Positions 46,636 to 55,410 of a stretch of 64,000 bases of DNA are shown here, one piece after another. Position 1 is the stretch's first letter. The number at the start of each line of letters is the position of its first letter. Origin of the DNA: Clostridium sp. (GTDB lineage Bacteria; Bacillota; Clostridia; Oscillospirales; Acutalibacteraceae); contig JAISSW010000008.1 in NCBI GenBank assembly GCA_031272895.1, forward strand, positions 51,474 to 115,473, read 5' to 3'. The notes beneath the pieces were generated by a model. That model did no database searches. It was not told the origin of the DNA and saw only the letters and a program-made list of their open reading frames with translations. Made by a program: the position numbers and the translations under genes.

Positions 46636-47234
46636 GGGTAAAAGTAAGCCGCTGCACGGTTGATTTGCAGTTTTTGTTTGCCGCAGCCGTAACACTGATG
46701 CTGATTTTTGACACCGGTGGCACAGCGGCGCTCGGTTTGGCAAGCTGCGTTGCCCATGAGCTTGGTCACTTAGTGTGCCTGCTGTATTTTGGCGAGCAGC
46801 CGCGCAGTGTGCGCCTTGGCGCCTTTGGTATGCGCATTGAGCGCACGGGCGCGGTGATGTTAAATCTGCGGCAGGAATGTGCCCTGGCGCTTGCCGGTCC
46901 CGGCGTTAACCTTTTATTGGCGCTGATTTTCGCCGTCATAAGGGGAGAGAATGCTCAGGCATTCCGTCAGGCGGCGCTTGTTAACCTTGGAATTGCCCTG
47001 TTCAACCTTCTGCCTATTGAGTCCTTGGACGGCGGCAGGGCGCTGTATTATCTTCTGTGTGCCGGAAAAGCAGACGAAGAAAAGGCGCGGAAAATCTGCT
47101 CCGTCCTGTCGGTCATTGTGCTGCTGCCGCTGATTTGCCTTGGGGTCGCGCTGCTTGTTGCAAGCGGCTATAACTTCACGCTACTGTTAGTCAGCGTGTA
47201 CCTTTTTGCCCTGCTTTGGTTTAAGGGCAGGTAA
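46632..47234 (+). CDS. M50 intramembrane protease, SpoIVFB-like
   Basis: The 200-residue polytopic protein has the zinc site HELGHLVCLLYFG in an early helix and LNLLPIESLDGGRALY-type NPxDGG ligands (here FNLLPIESLDGGRALYYLL). There are no CBS or PDZ domains, as in SpoIVFB. It is translationally coupled to the M23 gene. Processing of pro-sigma-K is the inferred role. Confidence 0.85.
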   Translation: MRVKVSRCTVDLQFLFAAAVTLMLIFDTGGTAALGLASCVAHELGHLVCLLYFGEQPRSVRLGAFGMRIERTGAVMLNLRQECALALAGPGVNLLLALIFAVIRGENAQAFRQAALVNLGIALFNLLPIESLDGGRALYYLLCAGKADEEKARKICSVLSVIVLLPLICLGVALLVASGYNFTLLLVSVYLFALLWFKGR

Positions 47235-47239
47235 GAATA

Positions 47240-47276
47240 ACAAAAACACCTTGCCGCCCAAACAAGGTGTTTTTAT
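47240..47276. terminator. Intrinsic terminator after the SpoIVFB-like gene
   Basis: AAAAACACCTTG pairs with CAAGGTGTTTTT around CCGCCCAAA. It is a near-perfect 12-bp stem with T-runs on both strands. Confidence 0.85.
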
Positions 47277-47313
47277 GAAGTGGTCATTTTTTTTTGAAAG
47301 TTAACTTTCAAAA

Positions 47314-47571
47314 TTAAACTATTTTAGGAGCTGCTCCGTCGTTGTAAATATACCAGTATAACAACGCTTCTTTTTTTCTTTTTTCTGTGAGTTCGCTTAG
47401 CACTTCACCTTCCACCAAAGTGAATACCTCAAATGCGGGAAGATTTTGCCAAGCGGAATGAGGAATGAATTTACCTATTTCGTAACGTCGGCCAACCTCT
47501 TTCCCTCTTTCAATCCTTTGTTGGAATTGTTTGGTTTCTAAAAGAATTTTTTTTGCCTCTCGTTCGGTCAT
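47314..47571 (-). CDS. Small hypothetical protein in AT-rich segment
   Basis: The product has 85 residues, is Lys/Glu-rich, and has no membrane segment. The ATG lies 9 nt after GGAGG. Base composition is clearly more AT-rich than in mreB or the protease genes, which suggests acquired DNA. No family is recognised. A separate 20-codon coding-like stretch (ending NYSTILDAMEAQ) directly precedes it in another frame, continuing from the mreB stop. Confidence 0.6.
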   Translation of the reverse strand: MTEREAKKILLETKQFQQRIERGKEVGRRYEIGKFIPHSAWQNLPAFEVFTLVEGEVLSELTEKRKKEALLYWYIYNDGAAPKIV

Positions 47572-47635
47572 GTTACTGCGCCTCCATTGCGTCTAAAATT
47601 GTTGAGTAATTATCCGTTCTGAATCGGTTTCCCTT

Positions 47636-48670
47636 TCATTCCGTGTAACCAAGCAGCTCCTCGCGGCTGCGGTATTGGTGTCCGTTGCGGATTAGCACGT
47701 CAATGTTCTTAAGCGCCTTGCCTGTGCCAAGCACAACACAATAGCGCGGATTGGTCGCCACACGAACAGGGGTTTTAAGGTCGTGCAGCAGCATATCGTC
47801 AAGCCCGCGCAGCAGAGCTCCCCCGCCCGTCAGTATAATTCCGTTTTTGGAAATATCCCCCGCAAGCTCCGGCGGCGTGGAAAGCAAAACCTCCCGTATT
47901 GCCTCGCTAATGCGGAAAAGCTTATCGTGCATTGCCTCATATATGTCGTCAGACGAGAGGACAACGCACTTTGGCTGCCCGGTTACGCTGTCCTTGCCGC
48001 CAACCGGCATTTGTACAACCCTTTTTAGCGGCAGCGCATAACCAATAAGCTTTTTGACCCTTTCGGCTGTGCCTGCGCCGATAACAAGCCGCTTGTTGCG
48101 CCTGCACCAACGCATTATGGCACTATCCAGCGCGTTGCCGGCCTGCTTGACCGAGCGGGAAAGCGAAACCTGCCCCATGGTCAGCACGGCGATATCTGTT
48201 GTGCCGCCGCCTATATCAACAACCATGCAGCCGCCGGGCTTGTCAAAATCTATCCCCGCGCCCAGCGCCGCGGCAAGCGGTTCCTCAATCAGGCAGACCT
48301 TTGCCGCTCCCGCCACTGTGACCAAATCAAGTATGGTGCGCTGCTCAAGCAGTGTAACGCTTGAGGGTACACACACGACTATGTTCGGCTTAAAGAGCAT
48401 ATTTTTGCAAAGCCGCTCAAGGTAAACCCGCAAAATATGGCTGATAACGTCAAAGTCCTCCACAACGCCGCCGCCCATTGGCTTAACCACGCGGATTTTG
48501 CGCGGAGCCTTGCCGTACATTGCAAGCGCCGCGTTGCCGATTGCAAGCAGCTCGCCTTCCTCTGCGTCATAAGCCGCGATTGAGGGCTCATCAATAACAA
48601 CGCCGCGCCCCTGAACAAAAAACTGCACGGAGGTCGTCCCCAAATCAATCCCTATGTTTTTAGACAGCAT
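47636..48670 (-). CDS. mreB: Rod-shape actin homologue MreB/Mbl
   Basis: The 344-residue protein has actin-fold blocks: phosphate-1 IGIDLGTTSVQFF, phosphate-2 VVDIGGGTTDIAVL and adenosine motif GIILTGGGALLRGLD. It forms filaments guiding lateral wall synthesis. mreC and mreD do not follow, so it may be an Mbl/MreBH-like stand-alone paralogue. Confidence 0.92.
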   Translation of the reverse strand: MLSKNIGIDLGTTSVQFFVQGRGVVIDEPSIAAYDAEEGELLAIGNAALAMYGKAPRKIRVVKPMGGGVVEDFDVISHILRVYLERLCKNMLFKPNIVVCVPSSVTLLEQRTILDLVTVAGAAKVCLIEEPLAAALGAGIDFDKPGGCMVVDIGGGTTDIAVLTMGQVSLSRSVKQAGNALDSAIMRWCRRNKRLVIGAGTAERVKKLIGYALPLKRVVQMPVGGKDSVTGQPKCVVLSSDDIYEAMHDKLFRISEAIREVLLSTPPELAGDISKNGIILTGGGALLRGLDDMLLHDLKTPVRVATNPRYCVVLGTGKALKNIDVLIRNGHQYRSREELLGYTE

Positions 48671-48714
48671 AGCAAGCCTTTCTTAAAGTGAGCATTGGCG
48701 CAAGCCCGCCGTAT

Positions 48715-48743
48715 AGTTTACCACGAAATGCCCGGAATTTCAA
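48715..48743 (-). promoter_or_regulatory. Promoter of mreB
   Basis: On the minus strand TTGAAA-17 bp-TAAACT, 45 bp upstream of the ATG. Confidence 0.52.
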
Positions 48744-48822
48744 GTAAAATTGCGTCTTGTGGGATTTTTTCCCAAATTTACCGTATTTCAGCCTCAAAAA
48801 ACTGCCACTTATCGCTTTTTTG

Positions 48823-48851
48823 TGTACAAACACAGCTTTTTGTGTTATAAT
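48823..48851 (+). promoter_or_regulatory. Promoter of the DivIVA/SipW/pilin operon
   Basis: TATAAT at 48846 with TGTACA 17 bp upstream. The box TTTTTGTGT occurs twice, once over the -35 and once just before the -10. Confidence 0.48.
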
Positions 48852-48933
48852 AAGCACCTCAAACCCCTGTGGGGGCTTGATTGCTTTGTTATATGCGGCA
48901 TCGCTCTTGGCCGCAGTCTTGGGAGGAGAAACA

Positions 48934-49587
48934 ATGCAGGTAACAGACGAGATTCCGGTAGGCGCACCGATCGATTTAAGAGCCCTTTTCGAGGGGGCCG
49001 GCGAAGCCTATCCCTTTGAGGACGAACCGACGCCGCAGCCCGAAGCCCCCCCTGCTGAGGATGCATCCTTTATCCCATCCCCCGCCGAGCCCGAAGAGGC
49101 AAGCGATATCCCCGACGGCGCTTTCCCGGAGTTCGCCGACTTGGACAGCTTTGACATAGGTATGGCTGCTCCGCAGGACGAGGCCGCAGCTGTCTATCCC
49201 TCGTCTATCCTTGAGCATTACAGCCTGCCCCCCGAGCCTCCCTCCCCCGCCGCTGAGGAGATTCAGGAAATTCCCTATGTCGAAGAGCCTTTGCCCGAAG
49301 CTCCGACCGATAAAGCCGCGCAGCCCGGCGGCAGCTTCGATAACGACATTATGTTTGACCTGCGTCTGAGGGGTTATGACCGCCGTCAGGTAGACGAATA
49401 CCTTGACGCCATAACTGAGGATTACAATAAAATTTGCGCCCGCTGCGCAGAGCTGAGCGAGGAAAACGCCCGCCTGCAAAACGGTATTGACACGCTTGCA
49501 AACGCCCGTGAGCTTGCGGAACGTATTATTGCCGACGCAAGGCGCAAGGCAGAGGAACTCTCCCCGGAGGGAATAGTATGGGGCTGA
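48934..49587 (+). CDS. DivIVA-domain protein with acidic proline-rich N-terminus
   Basis: The protein has 217 residues from the ATG at 48934 with GGGAGGAG upstream. Residues 1-130 are an acidic, Pro-rich, disordered region. FDLRLRGYDRRQVDEYLDAI is the DivIVA N-terminal signature, followed by a coiled coil to the end. DivIVA proteins bind curved membrane; here the domain is at the C-terminal end, which is unusual. The signal peptidase gene overlaps it by 10 nt. Confidence 0.82.
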   Translation: MQVTDEIPVGAPIDLRALFEGAGEAYPFEDEPTPQPEAPPAEDASFIPSPAEPEEASDIPDGAFPEFADLDSFDIGMAAPQDEAAAVYPSSILEHYSLPPEPPSPAAEEIQEIPYVEEPLPEAPTDKAAQPGGSFDNDIMFDLRLRGYDRRQVDEYLDAITEDYNKICARCAELSEENARLQNGIDTLANARELAERIIADARRKAEELSPEGIVWG

Positions 49588-50249
49588 GCAATAGAAACAT
49601 AACCGACTTCAACAGGGAGTACGAATTCAAGCTCTGGCTGCGCGAGGAGGAGGAACTGCGAAAGCCGCGCAAGGGCGCCGTGGTAAAAAGCATTCTTTTC
49701 TATGGCTTCCTGCTTGCAATGGTAACGGCGGCGTTCTTTTTCTCCAACACGCAAGGCGGTAAGCAAATCGGACCCTTTGCCTACAATAATGTGTTGTCGG
49801 AATCCATGCAGTCGGTCTACCCCAAGGGCTCCCTTGTGGTTTCATGGGCAGTTAAAAGCGTTGACGAGCTAAGCGCGGGGCTTGCGGACGGCACGGACAT
49901 TGTTTTCCTTAAGGAGGACGGGCAGATAGTAGTCCACAGGATAATTGAGATTATGGACAACTACGAGGACAGTGGGCTGACGGCGTTCCGCACTCAGGGC
50001 GTTGAAAATGACCTGCCCGACAGTTGGGTCACCTATGCGGGCAATGTTGTAGGCAAGGTGATTTGGCACCTGCCCTACCTTGGCGGTGTGCTGGCGTTTA
50101 TTGCGGATAACCTGCTTTGGGTTATACTAAGCATAGTCGTTATTTTTTCAATAATAGCCCTGCTGAGGTTTGTTTTCGGCAAGGAGGACACACCGCAGAG
50201 TGCGGACGGAATCGTCAATAATCAGCAAGCTGAAAGGGAGAAACAATGA
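49578..50249 (+). CDS. Signal peptidase I, SipW (ER) type
   Basis: The 223-residue protein has helices at about 37-55 and 172-198. VLSESMQSVYPKGSLVV holds the nucleophile Ser, and DGQIVVHRIIEI holds His in place of the lysine of ordinary SPase I, defining the SipW/ER type. These peptidases typically serve one or a few nearby substrates. The pilin gene overlaps its stop (ATGA), so that protein is the likely substrate. Confidence 0.92.
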   Translation: MGLSNRNITDFNREYEFKLWLREEEELRKPRKGAVVKSILFYGFLLAMVTAAFFFSNTQGGKQIGPFAYNNVLSESMQSVYPKGSLVVSWAVKSVDELSAGLADGTDIVFLKEDGQIVVHRIIEIMDNYEDSGLTAFRTQGVENDLPDSWVTYAGNVVGKVIWHLPYLGGVLAFIADNLLWVILSIVVIFSIIALLRFVFGKEDTPQSADGIVNNQQAEREKQ

Positions 50250-51385
50250 ATCGCAAAAGGGTTTTTACGGCGGTCCTAACCGTTATTATGGCAATGATTT
50301 TGGTGCTGTCCTTGGTCAATTTCGGCAGCGCGTGGTATGATTTTACCCAAAGCCGCACAAATGACTTCAGCGGCATTGTTGAAAACCCGCCGGAAGATTA
50401 CGACAGCATCTATGTGGAAATCGAGAAGAAGCTTGCCGGCGACGAGCCAACGCAAGACGCATACTTCAGCTTCACCCTGCTGGGGCTTGGCGACGTTCCA
50501 ATGCCCCAGGGCAGCTCCGATATGGTCAAAACGGCTACCGTGCTTGGCGAGGGCAAGGCGAGCTTTGGGCGCATTATCTTTACCGAACCCGGAACATACG
50601 TTTATACCATAAAGGAGCAAAGCGGCACTACGGCGGGCTATGGCTACGATTCCTCGGTGTTTACGCTCAGCGTTGAGGTTGGCTATGTGCCGGAGGACGA
50701 CGAAAGCAGCACCCTGCCGGAAGAAGCAGCAACCGCAGCTGAAACGGATAGCACAAGCGAAGAAACAAGCGTCAACACCACAGCGGAAAGCACTGACACG
50801 ACCGAAAGTGAGGAAAGCGCAACCATAAACGCTGAGCCGAGTGATACGACGACAAGCACAACAACAGCCGCAAGCACGACTGCTGCAACCCGCGGCAAGC
50901 TTAAGGTTCTCTCCAAAACCCTGACCAAAGACGGCAAAGCATTTGAAGGTGAATGGGCTGTTTTCATCAACAGCTATGTTGTACCAAGCATAACAACAAC
51001 CACAACAACAACTACTGCGCCAAGCATAACAACAACCACAACAACTACTGCACCAAGCACTTCGACCACTGACTCAACTACGCCAAGTACGTCGACCACA
51101 AGCCCGACTAACACAACGAATACTACAGGCACCACAAGCCCCACGGGTACAACAGGCCCCACGGACAGCACTGCGCCCCCAAGTGTGCCGCAAACCGGCG
51201 GAACAACAAGCCCGGTTGTGCCAAGCACAACGGCACCGGACAGTGGAAAGCCCGACACCGGCGACACCGTGCGTATGTTCCTGTGGCTTGCCCTAATGCT
51301 CGGCAGCTTAGTGTGCCTGCTTGTGCTTGGGCTCTGGCAATACCACGCCGCGAGGGGCTACACCGGCAAACATCAAAAGGGTTGA
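50246..51385 (+). CDS. FctA/Spy0128-type pilin with Thr-rich stalk and wall-anchor-like tail
   Basis: The product has 379 residues: a signal peptide (about 1-30), an FctA-like pilin domain (about 45-150; FSFTLLGLGDV and IIFTEPGTYVYTIKEQ), a Ser/Thr/Glu linker, a short second strand region (about 213-245), a long Thr-rich stalk, and PDTGD followed by a helix and the basic tail RGYTGKHQKG. This order resembles sortase substrates, although the motif is not a canonical LPxTG. No sortase gene is in the window. It ends at a strong terminator. Confidence 0.85.
   Translation: MNRKRVFTAVLTVIMAMILVLSLVNFGSAWYDFTQSRTNDFSGIVENPPEDYDSIYVEIEKKLAGDEPTQDAYFSFTLLGLGDVPMPQGSSDMVKTATVLGEGKASFGRIIFTEPGTYVYTIKEQSGTTAGYGYDSSVFTLSVEVGYVPEDDESSTLPEEAATAAETDSTSEETSVNTTAESTDTTESEESATINAEPSDTTTSTTTAASTTAATRGKLKVLSKTLTKDGKAFEGEWAVFINSYVVPSITTTTTTTTAPSITTTTTTTAPSTSTTDSTTPSTSTTSPTNTTNTTGTTSPTGTTGPTDSTAPPSVPQTGGTTSPVVPSTTAPDSGKPDTGDTVRMFLWLALMLGSLVCLLVLGLWQYHAARGYTGKHQKG
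50984..51112 (+). repeat. Imperfect tandem repeat coding the Thr-rich stalk
   Basis: Units starting CCAAGCATAACAACAACC (36 and 33 bp) are followed by two more diverged units starting CCAAGCAC and CCAAGTAC. They encode PS(I/T)TTT-type blocks. Copy number may vary between strains. Confidence 0.75.
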
Positions 51386-51398
51386 TGAAATAACAAGG

Positions 51399-51434
51399 TG
51401 TTCTCCGCTTGTATACGGCGGAGAACATTTTTAT
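51399..51434 (+). terminator. Intrinsic terminator of the pilin operon
   Basis: TGTTCTCCGC pairs with GCGGAGAACA around a 9-nt loop and is followed by TTTTTAT. Confidence 0.88.
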
Positions 51435-51437
51435 AGC

Positions 51438-51466
51438 TTGAAGTTTATTGGCGTTTATGATAAAAT
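51438..51466 (+). promoter_or_regulatory. Promoter of the TagF-like gene
   Basis: TTGAAG-17 bp-TAAAAT with TGA directly before the -10, 48 bp ahead of the TTG start. Confidence 0.65.
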
Positions 51467-51514
51467 TAAGGTGGGCAGCCGCTCATTACTACGCGCAGAT
51501 GTGGAGGAGAAATT

Positions 51515-52792
51515 TTGAAGACCGGATTCAAAGCTTTTTTGATGGACATACTCAGGCGCTTCCCGTCCTTGCGGCTTGCCGTCCGCTTTTTTCGCGCAAG
51601 GCTTGGTAGGGCGGAATACTTTTTGCGGTATTCGCTTTGGGCAAAAACAAATCCTAAGCTGATAATTTTTGAGAGCTTTTACGGACGCAGCTATAACGAC
51701 AACCCGCGGGCGGTTTATGAACGCCTGCTTGGCGACCCGCGCTTTGCGGATTACAGCTTTGTGTGGGTGTTTTTGGACACTGAGAAAAAGCTTGCCGAGT
51801 TCCCCGCCTTAGAGAGGGCAAGGCTTGTTAGCTTTGGTTCTTCGGCCTACTACAAGGCATACGCACAGGCGGGCGTGTGGGTAACAAACAGCCGCCTGAA
51901 AGAAAAGCTGAAGCTGAAAAAAGACCAGGAGTATATTCAAACATGGCACGGCACACCGCTCAAGCGCCTTGCGCACGACATACAGGTGGACGGCGACAAC
52001 GCTCTGCACAGCAAAAAAGAGCTGTGCAAGCAATACGACATAAACACACGGCAATACACCGCAATGGTCACTTCCTCACCGTTTATGACGGAGAAATGCA
52101 GAAGCGCCTTTAACTTGGACGCGCTCGGTAAGGCTAGCATTATTTTGGAATACGGCTACCCGCGCAACGATATTTTGGCCCGTAACGCCGCGACACCCTC
52201 GGCGGAATGGAAAAAGCGCATAGGCATTGACCCCGATAAAAAGGTTATACTCTACGCCCCAACCTGGCGTGATAATCAGTACAGCTCGAAGCTTGGGTAC
52301 ACATACCAAACGCAGCTGGATTTTAACGCCCTGAGAAACGCGCTGGGCGACGAATATGTGGTACTGTTCAGGGCACATTATTTTATTGCAAACAGCTTTG
52401 ATTTTGCGGCATATGACGGCTTCGTCGTCGATGTATCCAAGAATGACGAGATTGCGGAGCTATATCTTGCAAGTGATGTGCTTGTGACGGATTATTCCAG
52501 CGTATTTTTTGATTACGCAATTTTGAACCGCCCGATTATTTTTTATATGTATGACCTGGAGCAATACCAAAACGAGCTGCGCGGCTTTTATATCCCGCTT
52601 GAGGATTTACCGGGTCCAATAAGCGTAACACAGGACGAGCTGCACTCCGCTCTGCTGAGTACGCAGGAGCTTGCTCCGGAGCTAAAGGAAAAACGCGACG
52701 CTTTCCGCAAGCGCTTTAACAGCCTTGAGGACGGCGACGCGTCAGCCCGCGTTGCGGATTACATTTTGCAAAAAACTGCGGGTTCAGACTAA
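51515..52792 (+). CDS. CDP-glycerol:poly(glycerophosphate) glycerophosphotransferase-like (TagF/TagB family)
   Basis: The protein has 425 residues from the TTG behind GGAGGAG. Conserved Glyphos_transf blocks are YIQTWHGTPLKRLAHDI, LYAPTWRDNQYSS and DVLVTDYSSVFFDYA. Such enzymes build glycerol- or ribitol-phosphate chains on wall teichoic acids or capsules. The adjacent convergent TagD makes CDP-glycerol, so a glycerolphosphate polymer is likely. The two genes overlap at their 3' ends by 9 bp. Confidence 0.92.
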   Translation: MKTGFKAFLMDILRRFPSLRLAVRFFRARLGRAEYFLRYSLWAKTNPKLIIFESFYGRSYNDNPRAVYERLLGDPRFADYSFVWVFLDTEKKLAEFPALERARLVSFGSSAYYKAYAQAGVWVTNSRLKEKLKLKKDQEYIQTWHGTPLKRLAHDIQVDGDNALHSKKELCKQYDINTRQYTAMVTSSPFMTEKCRSAFNLDALGKASIILEYGYPRNDILARNAATPSAEWKKRIGIDPDKKVILYAPTWRDNQYSSKLGYTYQTQLDFNALRNALGDEYVVLFRAHYFIANSFDFAAYDGFVVDVSKNDEIAELYLASDVLVTDYSSVFFDYAILNRPIIFYMYDLEQYQNELRGFYIPLEDLPGPISVTQDELHSALLSTQELAPELKEKRDAFRKRFNSLEDGDASARVADYILQKTAGSD

Positions 52793-53191
52793 GTCGGAAC
52801 GTGCGCTCAGCTCCTGCTTAATTTTTGTGGTGGAAACCCCATCGGTGCGTTCCAGATAAATAAGCTCACAGCAATCCTTCAAGTAATCAAAGCGGCTGCT
52901 GCCCTGCCAATCGCCGCCCATAACTACTGCGTCAACATGGTATTCGCGCACATCGTCGCGCTTTTGCTCCCATGATTCCTCTGGAATAACCAAATCAACA
53001 TAGCGGATAGCCTCAAGCATTTCCTTGCGGGTTTCAAAGTCGTGGAAGGATTTTTTGCCTTTCTGCTCGTTGAATTCGTCCGTAGAAAGGGCGACAATCA
53101 GGTAATCCCCCAAGGCGCGCGCGCGTTTGAGCAGACGTATATGCCCGTAGTGCAGCATATCAAACGTGCCGTAGGTTAGTATTCGCTTCAT
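52784..53191 (-). CDS. tagD: Glycerol-3-phosphate cytidylyltransferase
   Basis: The 135-residue enzyme makes CDP-glycerol. The ATG at 53191 follows GGAGGCGG. YGTFDMLHYGHIRLLKRA holds the HxGH nucleotidyltransferase motif, and TDGVSTTKIKQ is the ISTT-like second block. Length fits TagD. It is the last gene of the minus-strand glycan operon. Confidence 0.92.
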   Translation of the reverse strand: MKRILTYGTFDMLHYGHIRLLKRARALGDYLIVALSTDEFNEQKGKKSFHDFETRKEMLEAIRYVDLVIPEESWEQKRDDVREYHVDAVVMGGDWQGSSRFDYLKDCCELIYLERTDGVSTTKIKQELSARSDLV

Positions 53192-53217
53192 TTTGCCGCC
53201 TCCCCTTGTGCCAAGGC

Positions 53218-55407
53218 TTAAACGCCAAGGCTTTTTTGCAGCCATTGTATGCTTTCCGCACGATACTCCGCCAGTTTTTTGTCAACCTCGTCCCAATCTA
53301 TTGACAAATTTTCGGATAGAGTAGCTACGTCAGCGCCTTCTACTATTATGCGATTTTGAATGCCCAGCATATCCAGTAATTCTGTCATTCTCGCAATTCC
53401 GCGAGCCTTATTTGCAAAAACGAAAAATGGGGTGTGATTAATTATTGAAAAGACCATCCCGTGAAATGAATCTGTTATGACAAGACGGGAATCTCGAAAA
53501 CCTTTTAGCCATATTTCCGGCGGCGGCAATGGTTTGCCATTATTGGGGAAAATTCCATCTTTATCTAATTGCATAGTTTCACTATAATAGTCAATAATTT
53601 TTTCTTTGTATTTATTCGTGTCAAGTATGTAGAAGAACAATGGCGCGGTACGTTTTTTACTAAACTTAGAATTATCCACAAGCGCTGAATATTTTTTCGC
53701 ATCAAGCAACAATGTTGGGTCAAGCACGCGAACAGCCGAACCGCCTAACTGTTTAACTAAACTTGTTCCGGATTGTTCGCGAACAGAAATTGAGTTAAAC
53801 TTTTTTACAAGTGGTCGTATTTTCTTTTCTTTTGCCGCGTCTATATTTGCGCCAGCGAGGGTGTCAGTGCCAAAGCTAATTGCATATCCAATTCTTTTTA
53901 CGCTTTTCCCCTTAACAAAATTAAGAAAAAATCTTCCGAATTTATTCCAGTCATTATTGAAGAAATCTCGCCATACTTGGTCAGACCCGACAATATAGGC
54001 CTTATAAAACTTTGAAAAATGCGGGTTAAAGGTTTCTTTATCAAGGTGTTTGTTCACAAACTTCGCAACATTGGCTCTGTCGCCGGTTTTTTTGCTCATA
54101 GCAAGCATAAACTTAAAGTCCATGAGCTTAAACTTATATCCGCAAGACTTTAAAGTTTTCTGCAAAGCCCAGCGCTGCATAACGCTGCCATAGTTATAGT
54201 TACCAGTCAATGTCACAATGGCACCATCATAAAAAATACGCGAAAATAGGTGTGATTTTATCTGAAATGGTAAAAGAATCGGACGAACAAGTTTATTAAA
54301 CTGTTTGCTTCTAACAACTTTCTTAACGATTTCTTTTGTAGGGACATTTTTCTTTTTCATTCTATACAGTTTCTTAGCAATATTATACAGTACCAAACGT
54401 AGATTTGCAAAGTACGCAAACGTTATTTTATCCAACTTTTTTTCACGTTCTTTGTTTATTGCAGCATACCTCGGAGCCTTGGAAAAGTTGGCAAGCTCAA
54501 TACGCAAGCCCTCTCGCAGGGGCATAAAGTCCTCCTGCCGCATTCCCGCCGCGGCAAGTGCCTTGCTGTTGTCAATTATGCGGTTCAGCATTCGGTCATA
54601 CTTAATTTGCCACGGGCGACCGATAACCCGGCGATAGGTGTCCAAATCCACAATCTTCACGCGGACACCCAAAAGCTCCTTGTAGTAAGCCACAATCTCT
54701 TTCCATGTATGGTGTTCAGCTGTGGATACAGTAAAAAACTCGCCCATAGCGTTGGGATTGAGCGTGAGCTTTGCAATAAGCTTTGCAACGTCGCCCGCCC
54801 AAGACATTGTGGCTTGCTTGCCAAGCATTTGACGCGGGAAGATAATAGGCTTGCCGCGCAATGCCCTGTAGAGGAACTCATTTGCCTCCATTGTGCCAAG
54901 CTGAAAGCGGTCCTTTGAGTAGGTTATAGCCGGGCGCAGGACAGTCCAGTTTTTTTTCGCCGCCCCCGCAAGGATATTCTCCTGCCGCGCCTTTGTTAGC
55001 CCGTATTCATCGGTCGCAAGATACTTTTCGTCCTTGACGCTATCCAGCAGCCTCGGGGCTTCCTCTGTGATTGGCTTGCGCCCATTATCCCCATACACAC
55101 GGTAAGAGGACAAAAACAGATAATGCTCCGTGTTGGCTAACAGGCGCTCGTAGCGCTCGGCGAACTCGTCGGTATGGTACACCATGAAGTCCACAATGGC
55201 ATCATACTTGCTCTCAAGCAGCTCGTCAAGGAACGCCAAATCCTTCGCGTTGCCCTTGATGTAGTGTATACCGCGCTCAGCCGCCGTCCTTGCGCTACGG
55301 GACGTTATATAAACCTCATAGCCCAAGCGCAGCAGCTCCGGCGCAAGGTAGACCCCCATTGCTCCGGTTCCGCCCAACAGCAGGACTCTTTTTTTTGCAC
55401 TATCCAA
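53218..55407 (-). CDS. Fusion: NAD-dependent epimerase/dehydratase + polysaccharide pyruvyl transferase
   Basis: The 729-residue protein has two enzyme domains. Residues about 1-320 are an SDR (LLLGGTGAMGVYL; DEYGLTKARQE with YxxxK). Residues about 395-725 are a PS_pyruv_trans domain (TGNYNYGSVMQRWAL, YIVGSDQVWR, GYAISFGTD, VITDSFHGMVF). DNA for the second half is visibly more AT-rich from about 54480 downward. The protein could modify a sugar nucleotide and then add ketal pyruvate. The reading frame is intact, with no frameshift at the junction. Confidence 0.88.
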   Translation of the reverse strand: MDSAKKRVLLLGGTGAMGVYLAPELLRLGYEVYITSRSARTAAERGIHYIKGNAKDLAFLDELLESKYDAIVDFMVYHTDEFAERYERLLANTEHYLFLSSYRVYGDNGRKPITEEAPRLLDSVKDEKYLATDEYGLTKARQENILAGAAKKNWTVLRPAITYSKDRFQLGTMEANEFLYRALRGKPIIFPRQMLGKQATMSWAGDVAKLIAKLTLNPNAMGEFFTVSTAEHHTWKEIVAYYKELLGVRVKIVDLDTYRRVIGRPWQIKYDRMLNRIIDNSKALAAAGMRQEDFMPLREGLRIELANFSKAPRYAAINKEREKKLDKITFAYFANLRLVLYNIAKKLYRMKKKNVPTKEIVKKVVRSKQFNKLVRPILLPFQIKSHLFSRIFYDGAIVTLTGNYNYGSVMQRWALQKTLKSCGYKFKLMDFKFMLAMSKKTGDRANVAKFVNKHLDKETFNPHFSKFYKAYIVGSDQVWRDFFNNDWNKFGRFFLNFVKGKSVKRIGYAISFGTDTLAGANIDAAKEKKIRPLVKKFNSISVREQSGTSLVKQLGGSAVRVLDPTLLLDAKKYSALVDNSKFSKKRTAPLFFYILDTNKYKEKIIDYYSETMQLDKDGIFPNNGKPLPPPEIWLKGFRDSRLVITDSFHGMVFSIINHTPFFVFANKARGIARMTELLDMLGIQNRIIVEGADVATLSENLSIDWDEVDKKLAEYRAESIQWLQKSLGV

Positions 55408-55410
55408 GCC

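Noticed and set aside
50974-51267. Minus-strand ORF of Val/Gly repeats
   Set aside because: It is the complement of the Thr-rich pilin stalk.
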